Assembly (NCBI GenBank): GCA_026987795.1
Contig: JALSMF010000403.1
Location: 1 to 8,297 of the forward strand
DNA length: 8,297 bases
Reading direction: 5' to 3'
Source: Bacteroidales bacterium
GTDB lineage: Bacteria > Bacteroidota > Bacteroidia > Bacteroidales > JAADGE01
Of this stretch, positions 6,379-8,297 are shown in pieces. Positions within the stretch are counted from its first letter, which is position 1, and each line of letters begins with the position of its first letter. Position numbers and translations under genes: made by a program. A model generated the notes under the pieces. The model did not search any database. It was given only the letters and a program-made list of their open reading frames with translations, and was not told the origin of the DNA.

Positions 6379-6954
6379 ATGGAATATATCTTAATTATAA
6401 TTTCCGCAATATTCGTAAATAACGTAGTATTATCTCGTTTCCTCGGATTGTGTCCGTTTTTCGGTGTTTCCAAACAAGTTGAGACAGCAGCGGGAATGGG
6501 CGGTGCAGTAGTTTTTGTAATGACGGTAGCCACAATAGTAACATACCTTTTGCAGAAATATATTTTAATTTCATTCAATATTGAATATATGCAGACAATT
6601 ACGTTTATTCTCGTAATAGCAGCATTAGTTCAGCTTGTGGAAATTATTTTAAAAAAAGTAAGCCCCTCATTGTATCAGGCTCTCGGAATATTTTTACCTC
6701 TCATAACAACTAACTGTGCCGTTCTCGGAGTAGCTATTATTGCTGTTCAGACAGAGGGATACGATTTGATTAAAAGCACAGTATTTGCAATAGCATCGGC
6801 AATAGGCTTTGCATTGTCTTTGGTAATCTTTGCGGGTTTAAGAGAACAACTTGAGCTTGCGGATGTTCCCGAAGGAATGAAAGGAGTTCCTATAGCTTTT
6901 ATAACTGCCGGTTTGTTGGCTCTTGCATTTATGGGATTCTCAGGTATAGCATAG
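6379..6954 (+). CDS. rnfA: Rnf complex subunit A, integral membrane core
   Basis: RnfA is the partner of RnfE in the membrane core. From ATG 6379 the protein is 191 residues, close to the usual length, beginning M-E-Y-I-L-I-I-I-S-A with about six membrane helices. Conserved parts are F-V-N-N-V-V-L-S-R-F-L-G-L-C-P-F-F-G-V (12-30), IFLPLITTNCAVLGVAI (104-120) and the C-terminal segment with LREQLELADVP (154-164) and FMGFSGI. C25 and C113 are the expected ligands of the intramembrane Fe-S site shared with RnfE. An in-frame start at 6319 would add 20 charged residues and overlap the rnfE 3' end by 41 bases. It is rejected because the family starts directly with the first hydrophobic helix. rnfA is the last rnf gene. 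Seven T residues follow the TAG at 6952-6954, but I see no G/C-rich stem to make a clear terminator. Confidence 0.96.
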   Translation: MEYILIIISAIFVNNVVLSRFLGLCPFFGVSKQVETAAGMGGAVVFVMTVATIVTYLLQKYILISFNIEYMQTITFILVIAALVQLVEIILKKVSPSLYQALGIFLPLITTNCAVLGVAIIAVQTEGYDLIKSTVFAIASAIGFALSLVIFAGLREQLELADVPEGMKGVPIAFITAGLLALAFMGFSGIA

Positions 6955-7027
6955 TTTTTTTGAAACAATTTTATTTTTCGGGCGTATAAAAGATTACAAT
7001 TTTTATAATCGAATTTATTAGTTAGTG

Positions 7028-8297
7028 ATGAAAAATATTGTATTCTTTATATTGAGTTTTATTTATATAAGCTCCTTTTCTCAAAATGAGAGAATCTCCG
7101 TAGATTTGTCAGAGTTTAAGATTAAACCTGAAGGATATGAAAAAGCAAAACAGAATTTAAAAAAAGCCGATGCTCTTTTCAGAAAAAACAAGAGAGGCAG
7201 TTATTTAAAAGCTCTGCCTTATTATTTGAAAGCTTATGAATACAATTCTGAAAATCCTGAACTAAACTATCTTATAGGTGTTTCGTATTTAGAATCAGTT
7301 CAGAAAAAAAAGGCGTTAGAGTATCTTAAAAAAGCCTATTTTATAGAGCCGTATGTATCTATGCTGATTCACTGGCAATTAGGCAGAGCATATCAGTATA
7401 ATGCTGATTTTGACAATGCATTGAAGGAATATCATATATTTAAAAAAATACTTAAAAAATACGGCAGAAATACAGATAAAGTAAATAAAAGAATAAAAGA
7501 ATGCGAAAGCGGAAAAATACTTGCGGAAATTCCTATAGATGCCATGATTATACGTCTCGAAGTTCTTAATTCGGAATATCCTGATTATGCCCCGCTTATT
7601 TCCGCCGACAAATCAATGATGATTTTTACGAGCAGACGGAAAGGGAGCACCGGAGGGTTACTTTCTGAAGACGACGGAATGTATTTTGAAGACATTTATG
7701 TTTCATACAATAAAAACGGGCATTGGACTAAACCTGAAAATATAGGACAACCTCTAAATACTAATTCACACGATGCAACAGTGGGACTCTCTCCCGACGG
7801 GCAAAAACTCTTTCTTTACAGAAATCTTGATATTTACGTTTCGGAACTCAAAGGAAACAGATGGACAAAGCCGGAAAGACTGCCTTCAACTATTAATACC
7901 GATGCCGTTGAGAACTCTGCCTGCATTTCTTTTGACGGGAAGGAACTTTATTTTATAAGAGGAAAAACATTAAACCCGGAAACCAGCAACGGGGATATTT
8001 ATGTCAGTGAAAAAATAAACGGAAAATGGATTAAAGCCCGTAAATTGAGTAATGTAATAAACACAAAATATGATGAAGACGGCGTATTTATGCATCCTGA
8101 CGGTAAAACCTTATATTTCAGTTCTAAGGGGCATAACTCAATGGGAGGATACGATATTTTTCGAACGGTAAAGCTTGATGACGGAACTTGGGCAGAGCCT
8201 GTTAACTTGGGGTTTCCCGTTAATTCTCCGGATGACGACCTGTATTTTGTTATGGCAGCAAACGGACAGGACGGCTATTACTCTTCCGTTAAAAAAG
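7028..8297 (+). CDS. Secreted TPR + PD40 beta-propeller protein, PorE/OmpA-family-like, 3' truncated
   Basis: An open frame from ATG 7028 runs to the window edge (423 complete codons, no stop), so the C-terminus is missing. Residues 1-18 are a signal peptide (M-K-N, hydrophobic core, cleavage likely F-S|Q-N) without a lipobox cysteine, so the protein is exported. Residues about 36-165 form helical TPR-like repeats, for example A-L-P-Y-Y-L-K-A-Y and A-L-E-Y-L-K-K-A-Y-F-I-E-P. From about 183 on there are PD40/WD40-like propeller blades, shown by repeated S-x-D-G-K/Q-x-L-Y/F-F, D-I-Y-V-S and W-x-K-P/A-x-x-L units at about 185-240, 250-286, 297-340 and 350-394, with a further one beginning. In Bacteroidota this architecture is normally completed by a C-terminal OmpA-like peptidoglycan-binding domain. 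The PorE component of the type IX secretion system has this design, but many paralogues exist. The T9SS role is inference. The gene begins 73 bases after rnfA and is probably a separate unit. Confidence 0.85.
   Translation, partial: MKNIVFFILSFIYISSFSQNERISVDLSEFKIKPEGYEKAKQNLKKADALFRKNKRGSYLKALPYYLKAYEYNSENPELNYLIGVSYLESVQKKKALEYLKKAYFIEPYVSMLIHWQLGRAYQYNADFDNALKEYHIFKKILKKYGRNTDKVNKRIKECESGKILAEIPIDAMIIRLEVLNSEYPDYAPLISADKSMMIFTSRRKGSTGGLLSEDDGMYFEDIYVSYNKNGHWTKPENIGQPLNTNSHDATVGLSPDGQKLFLYRNLDIYVSELKGNRWTKPERLPSTINTDAVENSACISFDGKELYFIRGKTLNPETSNGDIYVSEKINGKWIKARKLSNVINTKYDEDGVFMHPDGKTLYFSSKGHNSMGGYDIFRTVKLDDGTWAEPVNLGFPVNSPDDDLYFVMAANGQDGYYSSVKK

Noticed and set aside
1413..6954. Na+-translocating NADH:quinone reductase (Nqr) instead of Rnf
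   Set aside because: Ferredoxin-type RnfB and the two [4Fe-4S] motifs of RnfC are present, and no NqrF is seen; this is an Rnf complex.
6955..7010. Possible terminator after rnfA: T7 run at 6955-6961 and a small inverted repeat GATTA/TAATC at 6992-6996 and 7006-7010
   Set aside because: There is no G/C-rich stem before the T-run, and the small repeat has 5-base AT-rich arms; too weak to call.
7773..7958. A 61-residue + strand frame
   Set aside because: It lies inside the PD40-propeller gene in another frame; the long frame starting at 7028 has a signal peptide and repeats and is clearly the real one.

Overview
The window comes from an AT-rich bacterial chromosome, most probably of the phylum Bacteroidota. 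Four things point there: a complete rnf cluster in the order rseC-rnfB-C-D-G-E-A, a glycine/ornithine-lipid type N-acyltransferase, a secreted TPR plus PD40-propeller protein of the PorE/OmpA-like class, and start codons preceded by A/T-rich leaders rather than purine-rich Shine-Dalgarno motifs. The genus cannot be told from the sequence alone. All nine genes lie on the + strand.

Layout. Positions 1-588 hold the 3' part of an N-acyltransferase gene for amino-acid-containing membrane lipids; its 5' end is outside the window. It is followed after 48 bases by a LysE-family exporter gene (637-1311), which appears to start at TTG. A 101-base gap (1312-1412) contains a perfect 17-bp palindrome and a possible Bacteroidota -7 promoter box. 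The core of the window, 1413-6954, is an uninterrupted run of seven genes with gaps of only 3-29 bases: rseC, rnfB, rnfC, rnfD, rnfG, rnfE and rnfA. After a 73-base gap, a gene for a secreted TPR/PD40-propeller protein starts at 7028 and runs off the window end.

How the genes work together. The rnf genes encode all six core subunits of the Rnf complex, the ion-translocating ferredoxin:NAD+ oxidoreductase of the cytoplasmic membrane. RnfB (many [4Fe-4S] clusters) accepts electrons from ferredoxin. RnfA and RnfE form the membrane core and share an intramembrane Fe-S site. RnfD and RnfG carry covalent FMN on threonine; both attachment motifs are intact. RnfC carries two [4Fe-4S] clusters and the NAD(H)/FMN site. 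RseC is the small membrane protein that commonly accompanies Rnf/Rsx. Every diagnostic cysteine, threonine and glycine motif I looked for is present, so the complex should be functional. The flavin transferase ApbE needed to flavinylate RnfD and RnfG is not in this window.

I found no mobile element, CRISPR array, tRNA or rRNA, and no strong evidence of an undescribed system. The most useful second looks are the cysteine-rich RnfB, the regulatory gap before rseC, and the truncated PorE-like gene at the right edge.
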